Assembly: GCA_963921195.1 (NCBI GenBank)
Contig: OY992537.1
Location: 55,142,313-55,206,312 of the forward strand
Direction of reading: 5' to 3'
Length of the DNA: 64,000 nucleotides
Origin: Pegoplata infirma
Taxonomy: Eukaryota; Arthropoda; Insecta; Diptera; Anthomyiidae
The notes below the pieces were generated by a model, which had not been told where the DNA came from, made no database searches, and worked only from the letters and a program-made list of their open reading frames with translations. Positions 41,741 to 53,849 of the stretch are shown here, piece by piece; the first letter of the stretch is position 1; each line of letters starts with the position of its first letter. A program made the position numbers and the translations under genes.

Positions 41741-43127
41741 TAGAATAAATGCCCATTCGTTTTCACACTCATTTTGACCCTAAATAGCTTTTCCTACGCA
41801 TTGTTTGGGTCTCATATTTTCTTAGTTTCAATTAAATTAAGAAAATATAGACCAAATTTCATCTCGTTTGGTGCGGGAAATTTTTTGAAAATGCAATTCT
41901 TAATATTTTTTATGGCCTTTTTGGCTAGGGCAGGTAAATTTTGATATTTGCAAAAAAATACAAAAAGTCATAACCCTAATGTACAGGCTTATGCCTTAAT
42001 CTTTAATTTTAAATTGTGATTTTCACTCAAGTGAGGTTAAATTAGAGCGAGACAATAAAGTATATCTTATATAACCATCTCTGTTTTTAAAACAAAAATA
42101 AAACATAAAATAAATAAAAAATAAACATAAAATTACTCAAAATGGGGTCATTTATTTCACCACTTCCTCGTCGTTGAACGGGGGTAAATCTAAGTGTGAA
42201 AATGGACACTTTTGTTAGTTTAGTCTTCAAATTTTAATTTTAAGGATAATTTGTTTTATGGCTTTTTTTGACATTAAGAAATATATGAAACGAATGATTG
42301 CGTGTGATATAATATCAAAAAATTTTAGTTTTATTAAAACAAAATAAATCCGCACATAATCCTAATTCTTAAAAATCTGTTAGTGGGCCACTTTTGACCT
42401 TTATTTCGCTTTCGGCAATATCAAAATTATTCAATTAATTATTTATGACTATTTTGAATACAAAAATGTGTTTTTTTTTTTATTTGGGAAAAACATGAAA
42501 ATTTTGGTAGGGGACATTTTTTGTTGCATGCACATAAGGGTTAAAGATGTCCAAAAATATGTATGTTTCAAAATTAAGTCTATATGATTAAATAAAAGAT
42601 TATACAATACAATATTCAACACAAACATGATTTTGCAACCATTAATTTCATTAAATAGTAGTTAAAACCTAAAAAAAAACTCAGTACGGGACACTTTTGG
42701 CCGCTGACCGATTAGGGTTAAAGATGTCCCATAAATCTATCGTTTCAAAACTAAGTTACCATGATCAAATGGAACAAGATAGAGCATAATATTGGTCAAT
42801 TTGTACAATAATGTAGTTTATAAAAAATATAAACTAAAAAAAATGGCAAAAAATACAATTTTCTTGAAATCCGCTCAATTGAAACCGCTCCCCACAAAAA
42901 ACTACCGAACGGATTTTCGCAAAAATTTAAATCTTTAGTCTTTATGATGTTTTCAATAACATTGAGTAATAAAATCGATATATTTTGAAATTTTAATAAA
43001 AAATAAAAATTAAATTAAAAAAAAGTGGTTTTTAGAACCGCGTCAAAAATATGATTTTTTTTGTATCTTAAATAAAAATATGTTAATGATGGCACAAAAT
43101 TCCAATATTTAATACATAAGTTATTAG

Positions 43128-43693
43128 TAGGGATGAGATTTCCATGCAAATGCATGTTTTTTGTCGAAAGTCTAAAAACGATATCGACCAATTATCTTTC
43201 CGAATTAAGAAATTTGCGTTAAAATGGCATCGATTTGTTTTTGCATATTTTGCATATTTTGGTGAAAATGCATATTTTTGCATATTTTGATTTTAAATGC
43301 ATATTTTGTGCATATTTCCAACTTTTAAGAGCATATTTTGGTATAAATTAGCAAAAACACAAGTCGAAATTTATTTTTTTCAAAAACTATTATAAATTTT
43401 AAAAAATTATTTTGAAAATAAGAAAAAATATTTTTTTCTTCTAAATTTTTTTTATAGATTTTCTTAATTTCTAAAAAAATCTTGCTTGTATAAAGTTTTA
43501 AATGTTATTTTTTAAACCTAGCGTTATTTTTTTTTCTTTTTAAGAAGTTTTTCCTATAAAAACAAGATTTTTACTGTACACATTTTATTTTTTAGTGCAT
43601 ATTTTATGGTTTTTTAGTGCATATTTTGAATTTTTTAGCGCATATTATAAGAGCATATTTTAGATTTTTTAGTGCATCAAAATCTCATCCCTA
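43128..43693. mobile_element. hAT-like MITE with GCATATTTT repeats, TSD GTTATTAG
   Basis: Ends TAGGGATGAGATTT and AAAATCTCATCCCTA. Exact 8-bp duplication GTTATTAG (43120-43127, 43694-43701). At least ten GCATATTTT words are crowded in both subterminal zones. The other arm of the surrounding palindrome (near 39905) shows the unoccupied site with one CTAATAAC. Confidence 0.88.
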
Positions 43694-44095
43694 GTTATTA
43701 GTATCAAATGCAATAAAAAAAAATTTTTTACTAAGCAATAAAATGAAATTTATATTTTTAAAATTTTTTTGAAAATTTGGCCATTTTGACCAAAATCTCA
43801 ATTTTGACCACCGATGCGCTAATAGAGTTTTTGATCGATTAAAAAGTTGTCTTCCATAAAATGCTTATATTACCCCATTACCACTTTCCCGCACTAAGGA
43901 CAATCGATCCTTAGACTTTGTAGGATTTCGACCCAGTCTACTGCACAAATAACCTCCATGTAGTAACTGCAATAATTTTCTAACAATAAGAGCAGTTTTC
44001 TTCTTTTATTAAAAATTTCAAAAAATGACCACGGTAAGTTATTTATTATCTTTGATAAAATTTGTCTATTCACACAAGTTTTATTTTTAACAAGT

Positions 44096-44522
44096 ACAAA
44101 AATTATAGTAGGTCAGGACCTATCATATAATACCCTACAAAAATGTTTCCCGGAAAATAGGTCCCAAGTCCAAACATGGACCGACTGGATCTATCTTTTG
44201 TCAAATCTTTAATAAGTGTACAAAAAACACTCACAAACTAAATTTGAGTGAAATAGGCTTTTATTTGTTGCCAATAAACCGCTTTAATTGAATATCGGGC
44301 GAAATTTGCAAATGGGGCCTAAGTCCCAAACTGGTCCGATCATATCCAGATTTGATTAGGTTATTGAAGAACGCATTAAACGCATCGCTAAATCGACTCA
44401 AAAAGTTATTCTGAGTCGATCGGTATACTTAAAAGTGGGTCTAGGACCAATATTTCGGATAGTTACAAACATCAGCACAAACTCATTATACCCTGTACTA
44501 CAGAGTGGTGAAGGGTATAAAA
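44096..44522 (-). mobile_element. mini-me/DINE-like element, diverged
   Basis: It runs from ATTATAGTAGGTCAGGACCT to a GTGGTGAAGGGTATA palindromic end, with 'GGTCTAGGACCAATATTTCGG' inside. It lacks the long (GTCY)n tract. Confidence 0.6.
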
Positions 44523-46079
44523 AGTAATAGCAACTGTGCAAAATTTAAAAATTCTTGGCTTTGAAAAATTAAGCCCAACAAGTTGCCGGACTCAAGAGTG
44601 TTTTTGATTAAAACAACTGAAGCGCTTTCTTCGGCGAAGTTTTTACTAAAAATGTACCGACAAAATTGAGTAAGTTTATTTATATTTGAGTACACTGTCC
44701 GACAGCCAGTATTAAACATGAACCGGATGATATGCGTCTGAAAGTAAATATCAAATGGAGTAAAACAGAATTTACAGTTTTTCATTTTGTGATTCTGTTT
44801 TCTTTTAAAAGGACTTCAATAATACTACTATAATTTCTTACGAAACTTTTTTTAATATTTTGCTTAAAGAAAATTATAATTTTATGTTAAACGAAAAAGC
44901 CGCATGTTGCAATAAAAATATTATTAAAAAAAAATAAATCACTTACAGTCATCCTCATTTATGATCGATCACCCTCAAATAAATACCAAAAAAATATAAT
45001 AGAAAAAAATTTAAAAGAAAATGCACGGAAAGTCTTAGACAAAGTTATTTAATAATTTCTTCATAATTTTTCCATAAGCTTGAAATTCATTTATTAAATC
45101 AATCATTATTTTAATTGACTTTAAATAAAAAATTTATAAAATTTTTGATCAAAATCAAAAAAATGATTAATTGAAATAATAATCAATTAATCACCTACAA
45201 TTTGATGATTGATATAACAATTTTCTTTATCGGAGGAGTTTTAATTAAAAAATTAATTGAATCCGCGTTTTTGTTGACTGATTTTCGTTTTCAATTCTTT
45301 CTGTGTATGCCTGTAGAAAAATTCACACAAAAAATAAAAAAGAATTTCTTACGCTTTTGTTATAAAACAACCTATAAAGTCTTACTGGATAAATTACCTA
45401 AGTTTTGTATAGTAAAAACTTAGGTAAGTATGCTAAACACACTTGTTCAGGTTCAGTTTAACCAAAATCTGACACAATTTTTTTAATTTTTTGTGCTCCG
45501 ATTCTGATAATTTTTATAAAACCCAAGATTTTGGTTTAAACTGTTTGTTTTACAAAATTCTTGGATTTTAAAAATTTCTTATTCCGATTAAAAATCCTTA
45601 GTTTAACACTTTCTGTGCCAATTTCCAAAACTGGTGTGTTTTATGTATATATAAATGTGGGTTCTTTGTAGACTTTAGTAATCACTTTATAATAATTTAT
45701 TATTAATTTCAGAAAAACCTAATATTGTATTAAAATATACGTAAATACAGAGAATTTACTTTAATTACAACTAATTGTAAGCCTAATTTAAATAACACAT
45801 CCTTCTTTTTTATGAAAATAAAAATTTTTGAAAATTTTAAATATCACACCCCCAGCACTTAAGTTAATATTGTCGGAAAAAAAATTAAAGTATTCTATAA
45901 CTGAGCTCAATGATTTTGACAAGATCTTAATAGCACTTTAAATAAATCTTTCTGAACAAAATTAAAAAATTATCAATTTTAAATGTCCGGAAAATGGTAG
46001 AAAAAGAGCAAAAGGCATATTCGGTAAAAAATACAAATTGTAGTTGTTTTGGTGACAACATCAGTTTCAGTAAAAATTA
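44523..46079. other. Intergenic DNA with one dispersed-repeat fragment
   Basis: 45040-45300 is a reversed relative of 28669-28890 (TTGATTGAAAT family). The remainder is AT-rich without a supportable gene. Confidence 0.45.
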
Positions 46080-48830
46080 CAAATTTAAGAATTTTTCTAG
46101 AGAAAAAATGTCTGAAAATGTTCATGTCTCAGAATCTGAGAATTTATTAGAATCTGAGAATATTTGTACATAAAAAAATGTGTTAGTATTTAAAAATTTT
46201 TCTATATGAAAAAATTTCTTAGAATCCGAGAATTTTTCTATAAGAAAAATTACTCAGAATCTGGAAATTTTTTTATATAAAAAATGTCTCAGAATCTGAT
46301 AATTTTTCTGTATGAAAAATGCCTCACAGTCTGAGAATTTTTCTATATGAACAATGTCACAGAATAAGAGAATTTTTCTATATGAAAAATGTCTCAGAAT
46401 CTAAGAATTTTTAAACACGAATAAAATTTCAAAATCAGAGAATTTTTTTAAATGAAAAATTTCTCAGAATCTGAGAATTTTTTATGTGAAAAATGTCTCA
46501 GAATTTGAGAATTTTTCTGTAATAAAAATATCTCAGAATCTAAGAATTTTTCTTCGAGAAAAATTTTTTCTATATGAAAAATGTAAGAAAAATGTTTCAG
46601 AATCTGAGAATTTTTCTATATGATGAATGTCTCAGAATCTGAGAATTTTTTATGTGAAAAATGTCTCAGAATTTGAGAAATTGTCTGTAATAAAAATATC
46701 TCAGGATCTAAGAATTTTTCTTCGAGAAAAATGTTTCAGAATCTGCTAATTTTTCTGTATAAAAAAGGTCGCAAAATCTGAGAATTTTTGTATATGAAAA
46801 ATGTCTTAGAATCTGAGAATTTTTCTATATAAAAAATGTCCCAGAGTCTGAGAGTTTTTGTATGTGAAAAATGTCTCAGAATCTGAGAATTTTTCTATAT
46901 GAAAAATGTCTCAGAATCTGAGAATTTTTCTATATGAAAAATCTCTCCGAATCTGAGAATTTTTCTATATGAAAAATGTCTCAGAATCAGAGAATTTTTT
47001 TATGTGAAAAAAGTCTCAGAATTTGAGAATTTTTCTGTAAGAAAAATATCTCAGAATCTAAGAATTTTTCTTCGAGAAAAATGTCTCAGAATCTCCTAAT
47101 TTTTCTGTATAAAAAAGGTCGGAAATTTTGTATATGAAAAATGGCTCAGAATCTGAGAATTTTTCTATATAAAAAATGTCTCAGAGTCTGAGAATTTTTG
47201 TATGTGAATAATGTCTCAGAATCTGAGAATTTTTCCATATGAAAAATGTCTCAGAATCTAAGAATTGTTCTATATGAAAAATGTCTCTAAAAATTTGTCC
47301 ATGTAAAAAATGTCTCAGAGTCTGAAAATTTTTCTTTATGAAAAATGTCTCAGAATCTGAGAACTTTTCTATATGAAAAATGTCTCAGAATCTGAGAATT
47401 TTTCTATATGAAAAATGTCTCAGAATCTGAGAATTTTTCTATATGAAAAATGTCTCAGAATCTGAGAATTTTTCTATATGAAAAATGTCTCAGAATCTGA
47501 GAATTTTTCTATATGAAAAATGTCTCAGAATCTGAGAATTTTTCTATATGAAAAATGTCTCAGAATCTGAGAATTTTTCTATATGAAAAATGTCTCAGAA
47601 TCTGAGAATTTTTCTATATAAAAAATGTCTCAGAATCTGAGAATTTTTCTATATGAAAAATGTCTCAGAATCTGAGAATTTTTCTATATGAAAAATGTCT
47701 TAGAATCTGAGAATTTTTCTATATGAAAAATGTCTCAGAATCTGAGAATTTTTCAATATGAAAAATGTCTCAGAGTCTGAGAATTTTTCTATATGAAAAA
47801 TGTCTCAGAATCTGAGAATTTTTCTATATGAAAAACGTCTCAGAATCTGAGAATTTTTCTATATGAAAAATGTCTCAGAATCTGCGAATTTTTCTATATG
47901 AAAAATGTCTCAGAATCTGCGAATTTTTCTATATGAAAAACGTCTCAGAATCTTAGAATTTTTCTATATGAAAAATGTCTCAGAATCTGAGAATTTTTCT
48001 ATATGAAAAATGTCTCAGAATCTGAGAATTTTTCTATATGAAAAATGTCTCAGAATCTGAGAATTTTTCTATATGAAAAATATCTCAGAATCTGAGAATT
48101 TTTCTATATGAAAAATGTCTCAGAATCTGAGAATTTTTCTATATGAAAAATGTCTCAGAATCTGAGAGTTTTTCTATATGAAAAATGTCTCAGAATCTGA
48201 GAATTTTTCTATATGAAAAACGTCTCAGAATCTGAGAATTTTTCTATATGAAAAATGTCTCAGAATCTGAGAATTTTTCTATATGAAAAATGTCTTAGAA
48301 TCTGAGAATTTTTCTATATGAAAAATGTCTCAGAATCTGAGAATTTTTCTATATGAAAAATGTCTCAGAATCTGAGAATTTTTCTATATGAAAAATCTCT
48401 CAGAACCTGAGAATTTTTGTATATGAAAAACGTCTCAGAATCTGAGAATTTTTCTATTTGAAAAATGTCTCAGAATCTGAGAATTTTTCTATATGAAAAA
48501 TGTCTCAGAATCTGAGAATTTTTCTATATGAAAAATGTCTCAGAATCTGAGAATTTTTAAAACGAAAAAATTTCAGTATTAGAGAATTTTTTAAAATTAA
48601 AAGTTTCTCATAATCTGAGTAATTTTCTATTTCATAAATGTCTCAGAATCTGAGAAATTTTCTATATGAAAAATGTTCCAGAATCTAAAAATTTGTTTAT
48701 ATGAAAAATATCTCAGAGTCTGAGAATTTTTCTATGTGAAAAATCTTTTAGAATCTGAGAATTTTTCTATATGAAAAATCTCTCAGAATCTGAGAATTTT
48801 TCTGTATAAAAAATGTTTCTGAAATTTTTT
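46080..48830 (+). repeat. 35-bp minisatellite array, about 78 units, intergenic
   Basis: Units join CTCAGAATCTGAGAATTTTT with CTATATGAAAAATGT. The stretch 47340-48540 is nearly uniform. The edges (46080-47300, 48560-48830) are more diverged and show short higher-order duplications. It is the same family and orientation as the array in the PPP1R14-like intron, but with a different fixed variant. Confidence 0.95.
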
Positions 48831-49311
48831 CTAATCCTCAAGAATATTTTTTCGAAATCTGAAATTTTTTTAGTAAAAAAATTTCTCAAAATCTAGCAAA
48901 AAATACGTCAACGGTAATTTTCCAAAAGAAATTTGTAAAATTTTTCTGAAAACTAGTTTATCGTTTTATATCGGCGACTATATTCTAAAGTTTTGTCAAA
49001 ATCTTTTTACAAACCTTTCCGGACACTATAAAATGATTCTTATTGTTAGATCATAATTATTTATTAGTAGTAAATATTAAAAAAGAAAAAAAAAAATAAT
49101 GAAATAAAAATAAATACATACAAATATTTATATTTTTAGGTGCTCACTAATACATACATATTTAATACGCATACATACATATTCATATATTTTTTATTTC
49201 AAAATTTCATATACATACATGCAATGCTTTTAAAAACATTTTTTATAGAAATTACAGTAAAAAAATCATAGAAATTACAGTAAAAAAATCATTTATATAT
49301 TACTTAAGGGG
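48831..49311. other. Unassigned AT-rich stretch
   Basis: Only ATACATACATA-type runs near 49140-49220; no gene. Confidence 0.4.
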
Positions 49312-50098
49312 GGTTGAAAGAAAAAAAAAACAGCTTTCATGTGAGCAATTTTAACAGCTTTCATGTGAGCAATTTTAACAGCTATAAAAAATAAATACGC
49401 AATATTTTTAGTTCCGGTTTATTTTTATTTGAAAGACAAATTATCATATTTTTAAAAATTTATAACACAAAATTTGGTCAATTAGAATTATCAGGATTAC
49501 CACTCAACTGTGAATGCTTTTTTAAAAGGACAAAATCGGCTGCAGTTGTACAGCAAAAACTACTGAACCGATTTTGATGATTTTTTTTTTTTTTTGATTT
49601 GTTGATTATTAAATTCTCTAGTACTTGCCGTGGCCATTTTTTGAAATTTTGACCTAATTAGTTTTTTTAATGAAAGAAGAAAAGTAAATTTTTTCCATTT
49701 TTTAAGTTAACATTAGCATAACTTACATAAAAATTAATATTTTGCAAAAAATGGCCACGGTAAGTACTAGAAAATTTAATAATCTACAAATCAAAAAAAT
49801 TTCATCAAAATCGGCTCAGTAGTTTTTGCTGCACAACTGTACCCGATTTTGTCCTTTAAAAAAAAATATTCTACAATTGAGTTGCAAGTTGCAACCCTGG
49901 CAATTTTATATAACCAAATTTTTTAAAATATTACAATATAGGTATTCAGAGTTTAACATATTCAGAGGTAACAAGACTCTGAATACCTCTAATAATTTAT
50001 CTTTCAAATGAAAAAAAATTGCGTATTTATTTTTTTATACATATCTGTTTAAAAATTTCTCTCATTAAATCTGTCTTTTTTGCTTAATCCCCCCTTAA
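49312..50098. mobile_element. Foldback with TTAA-flanked GGGGGG ends
   Basis: Ends read TTAAGGGGGGTT and AATCCCCCCTTAA. The arms share AAAATGGCCACGG-type words near the centre and CAATTTTTTTTC/TTTATTT blocks outside. The flanking TTAA would fit a piggyBac-type element, but because TTAA is itself palindromic the duplication is not proven. A small palindrome (AGGTATTCAGAG...CTCTGAATACCT, 49940-49990) is inserted only in the right arm. Confidence 0.6.
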
Positions 50099-50524
50099 GT
50101 TATTAAGGGTATAAACAAAAAAATAATATTCATATTGTAATAATTATTATAATAAAATTAAATATAATAACATTAATATTATGTATGTTTTGTAAAAGAA
50201 AAATTGATTAATTTTATCATAGAACTAAAGAAATAATAAAAAAAAGTCAAGCTTTGCAGAAAAAAATATTAAAAAATAAAAAAATAATTGAAAAAATTGT
50301 AGTTTTATTTCAAGAATTGGCTGAACTGCACTTTATGCGGATAAAAAAATGTCACCCCCCTAGAATTTATAAAGAAGAAAAATAAAATTAAACTTGGGAG
50401 GGATTTGGGGACCTTTTGGGTCTGCAGCAGGCGCGAATCCACGGGGGGAAAGGAAATCCCCCCCCCCACCAAACCGAATTCGAAGTATAAAAGAAAATGG
50501 AAAAATAGAAACAAAAGAAAGAAA
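50099..50524. other. Unassigned stretch
   Basis: AT-rich DNA followed by a more GC-rich patch (50390-50480, with a C run at 50458-50467). No gene or element recognised. Confidence 0.35.
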
Positions 50525-51645
50525 AGGAAGGAAAAGAATTTTTCTATATGAAAAAAATTTGAGAATTTTTCTATAGGAAAAAATTGAGAATACCTTAGGA
50601 ATTTTTGTATTAAAAAAAATTTGAGAATTCTTCTATATGAGAAATTTTTATAGAAATTCTTCTATGAAAAATGTCTTAGAATCTCAAAATTTTTCTGTAG
50701 AAAAAAATTTCTTGCAATGTTAGAATTTTTCTATATGAAAAAAATGGTGACATGACATAATCCCCACGGACATAATCGCAATAAATAACGGACATAATTC
50801 CCAGATTTATGGGGATAATGACCATGTAACAAATGGCCATAATCCCCTTTATGGGGATTATGTCTTCTATACTATGTCTTCTATACCATGTCTTCTATAC
50901 CAAAATTAAAAGAATTTTTTTTTTTACTTAAAAGTTTTTGTGCGTAGCCAGCCTTCGGCTGCTCTTAGGGATTACAAACACCATGCATTAAACCCACCCT
51001 CTCTGTAGAAAACGGGGATTATGACCAAAATTGCTTTGACTTACTCCCCATAATGTGAATGGGGGTTGTGACCGAAAAAAGTTCGGTCGTAATCCCAACA
51101 AGGAACGGACATAATCCCCATTGGGATTGTGACCGTTTTGGAAACGGTCATAGTCCCCACAACTATTATGGAGATTATGACCGTAATGAATTCGGTCATA
51201 ATCCCCATTTCCGTTATAGGGGTAATGTCCGTGGGGATTATGTCCTGTCACCGAAAAAAAATGTTTTGCAATGTTAGAATTTTTCTATATGAAAAAAGTC
51301 TTGGAATATTCAAATTGTTGTTTATAAAAAATACGAGAATTTTTCTAGGAAATATCTTAGAATTTTTCTATGGAAAAAAATTTAAGAAAAAATTCTTCTA
51401 TGAAAAATGTCTTAAAATCTCAAAATTTTTCTGTAGAAAAAAATTTCTTGCAATGTTAGAATTTTTTTATATGAAAAAGTGTCGGAATATTCTAATTTTT
51501 CTTTAGAAAAAATACAAGAATTTTTCTAGACGGAAAATTTAGGAAATTTTCTATAGGACAAAAATTAGAGTTGTTCTATTAGAATAATTTGCGAATTTTC
51601 CTTAGAATTTTTCTATAGAAAAAATCTGACAGTTTCCTCTAGAGA
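50525..51645 (+). repeat. Degenerate 35-bp minisatellite, interrupted
   Basis: GAATTTTTCTATATGAAAAA-type units with strong drift; split by the palindromic element 50746-51252. Confidence 0.7.
50746..51252. mobile_element. Foldback MITE rich in CATAATCCCC words
   Basis: Ends GGTGACATGACATAATCCCC and, inverted, GGTGACAGGACATAATCCCC. More than ten direct or inverted GGTCATAATCCCCAT-like words lie inside. The flanking A-runs prevent a sure target duplication. Confidence 0.7.
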
Positions 51646-51649
51646 CAAA

Positions 51650-52525
51650 TTCTCACATTTATTATTTATTTTTATTTTCCTCTTTCCTTTTTTTAACCAT
51701 CTCAGATTTTTTTCGAAAGAACATGAACATTAATGTTTCTTTTGAAAAAAATCTGAGAAGAAGATGATTAAAAAAAGAAAGAGAAAAATAAAAAGTAATA
51801 ACCTAGTTGGCAACGTCCTCGAGCCATCCTCAGTGACGGAGCGGTGACATGTCAGAGTCACTGCTGACATCCACAAGACATCTCTATGTACTGGGTTGAG
51901 GACAGTTTCATACAATTCTCCAAATGTCCTCACTCAAAGTCAGCAGTGGTCAGAGCTGACCTTCTGGGGACATGTCACCTAAGACTTCTTTTGGGAAATG
52001 TCTGACGTAGGTCATGCGAAAATACAAAAAAATTTCTTATTTCTTTTAGTTTTTCCTTTATCCATTTTCCTTTATCAATTATCTTTCTCATATTTAGAAA
52101 AAAAATTTCGCCTTTTTTAGTCCCAACTGGATTTTAACCTGGAACCTACAGTTTATTAGTCCCACACCTAACTACTTGTTCCAAACTTTATTTTGAAAAT
52201 TGTTTGTCTATTTATTACTTTTATTCTACTTGTTAGATTTTGATTTTATTTTAAATAAATCGATAATATTGCCATCTTTTTCCTGGAAATTGAAGAGTTG
52301 GCCAGCTTTAAAATTATAATTTAATATACTGCTATTCTGAAGACATTTCCTTTTAGACGTCTTAGAGGAACTGTCCACACTCTTAAAGCAAACATTCAGT
52401 GCTGACAATGTTAGGACATGTCATCAAAGATTACCTATGATTTGTCAGAACCTGAAGACATTTCCTCAAGGAATCACTGTGGAAATTTTCTCAGTGACAC
52501 ATTTTCCAACTGCGAATAAATGTGA
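51650..52525. repeat. Palindrome split by MITE copy C
   Basis: TCTCACATTTATTATTTATT and AAAATCTGAGA blocks at 51652-51800 pair with each other. The outermost TCTCACATTTATT pairs with AATAAATGTGAGAA just after the MITE, at 52515-52528. The MITE therefore inserted into an older small palindrome. Confidence 0.55.
51802..52514. mobile_element. CCCAGTTGG-type MITE, copy C (uninterrupted)
   Basis: A 713-bp reference copy for the family; ends CCTAGTTGG and CCAACTGCG (each one base off consensus). AATAA flanks both sides and could be a 5-bp duplication, but copy A suggests TA, so the rule is unsettled. The minus strand has a tRNA-like TAGGTTCCAGGTTAAAATCC near 52130. Confidence 0.78.
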
Positions 52526-52528
52526 GAA

Positions 52529-52915
52529 TTTGTTCTAGGAAAAATTTCCAAGAATCTCAAAATATTTCTATAGGAAAAATGTTTTTGAATCTTAGAGTTT
52601 ATTTTTTTTATCAGAAAATGGTATTGGAATCTTTAAATTGTTTAATAGAAAAAATAAAAAAAAAATTTTCAGGGAAAATTTGAAAATTTTGTATAGAAAA
52701 AAATGTATTAAAATCTGAAAAAAAAAATCACAGATTCATTGTTATTTTTCCTATAGAAAAATGTCTCGGAAACTAAGATGTTTCTATTAAAAAAATTTCT
52801 CAGAATCTGAAATTGTTTCTGTTTAATAGATGTTTCAGAATCTCTAAAAAATTTATAGATTCTTAGAAAAAAAATCGCAGACTTTTTCAATAGGAAAGAT
52901 GTCTCAGAATTTGTG
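52529..52915 (+). repeat. Degenerate 35-bp minisatellite remnants
   Basis: CAGAATCTGA and TTTCTATAGAAAAAT words at irregular spacing. Confidence 0.6.
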
Positions 52916-52968
52916 AGCTTTTTATAAACGGTTTTCGAGATATCGCTATTTCCTCACGTACAAGAATT

Positions 52969-53345
52969 TCTTATACCCTTCAACCACAGTATGGGGGTAT
53001 AATCAATTTGTCATTCCGTTTATAACGCATCAAAATATCGGCCTAGGACACTATAATATATATTATATATTCTTGATCAGTGATCGACTCTAATGCTCGT
53101 AATTTCAACAAGTAGGTAACTACGGGTGTAAAATACCTAATAGATATCTTTACCTAGCCGGTAAATTAACATTGAAAATTATAGTTACCTAAGAGTTAAA
53201 TTTAAGAAATTTTACTTACACGGTAGATATCTATGCACCGATAGTTATCTGCTTGTTGAAATTACGGCTATAAGACATTCAAGCAATGTCTGTCTGTACG
53301 TCTGTGGATGAAACGATACAGTCCTAAATAAAAGAGCTAGACTAT
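52969..53345 (+). mobile_element. mini-me/DINE-like element, interrupted
   Basis: It starts ATACCCTTCAACCACAGTAT and continues to GATCGACTCTA. It resumes after a 178-bp MITE with AGACATTC, a short GTCTGTCTGTACGTCTGT tract and GATACAGTCCTAAATAAAAG. Confidence 0.7.
53093..53270. mobile_element. TA-flanked MITE, 178 bp
   Basis: Ends ATGCTCGTAATTTCAACAAG and, inverted, TAGCCGTAATTTCAACAAGC, flanked by TA. Removing it and one TA restores GACTCTAAGACATTC, the form found in other mini-me-like copies. Confidence 0.75.
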
Positions 53346-53469
53346 AGTGCAAAATAATTGACAAATGAATAGTGCAAAACGAATGACAAATGAATTGGTA
53401 AACATTTATTGCGAGAGAAAATATCTCCCCCCACCTCCTCCGCCGAACCCCTCCCTCCCAAAAAATAGA

Positions 53470-53849
53470 GCTTGAAACGAATTTTAATTTAAACTTAATT
53501 TGAGTCAAATCAGATCATTTTAACCCGAAAATTTTTGATTTTTGAAAATCTTTTGGAAAATTAAAAACTTTGATCGAAGGGCTGCACGGGTTAAAATAAT
53601 TTCGAAAAAAAAAATAGTGATTTTTTTTTTTAATTTCTTTAATGTAGGCAAAAATTGTCATTTTGAAAGTTTTTTTTTGGCAAATTTGAAATATCGATAT
53701 CTCAAAATTTTTTTGATATTCGTATTCAGCATAGAAAAAAATAATGTGTAGCAAAATATATATTTTTTTATTGTTAAATTTTTCAAAAGTCCAAATTTTT
53801 GGTGTAAATTTTTCAAAAATCCAAAACTTGGATCGAAGGGTGCCAGGGG
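53470..53849. repeat. Dispersed repeat, left part
   Basis: Family of 940-1545 ('GATCATTTTAACCCG', 'TTTGATCGAAGGGCTGCACG'). It continues at 54610-54790 beyond a hAT-like MITE. Confidence 0.55.

Larger units (their letters stand above)
39671..43940. mobile_element. 4.3-kb hAT-like foldback with three nested insertions, TSD CTGCACAA
   Basis: Ends TAGACTGGGTCGAAATCC and, inverted, the same. Exact 8-bp duplication CTGCACAA (39663-39670, 43941-43948). The inverted arms are 39671-40990 and about 42235-43940, with a loop between. Nested: 40748-40923 in the left arm, 41002-41740 at the inner edge and 43128-43693 in the right arm. No transposase was recognised. Confidence 0.85.

Noticed and set aside
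49312..50098. Firm assignment to piggyBac
   Set aside because: TTAA lies at both ends, but the palindromic ends make TTAA appear on each side even without a duplication, and no transposase or second copy was available to prove it.
50988..51277. Open frames rich in HNPHG / GDYDR type residues
   Set aside because: They are translations of the repeated CATAATCCCC word in a palindromic MITE, and occur on both strands for that reason.
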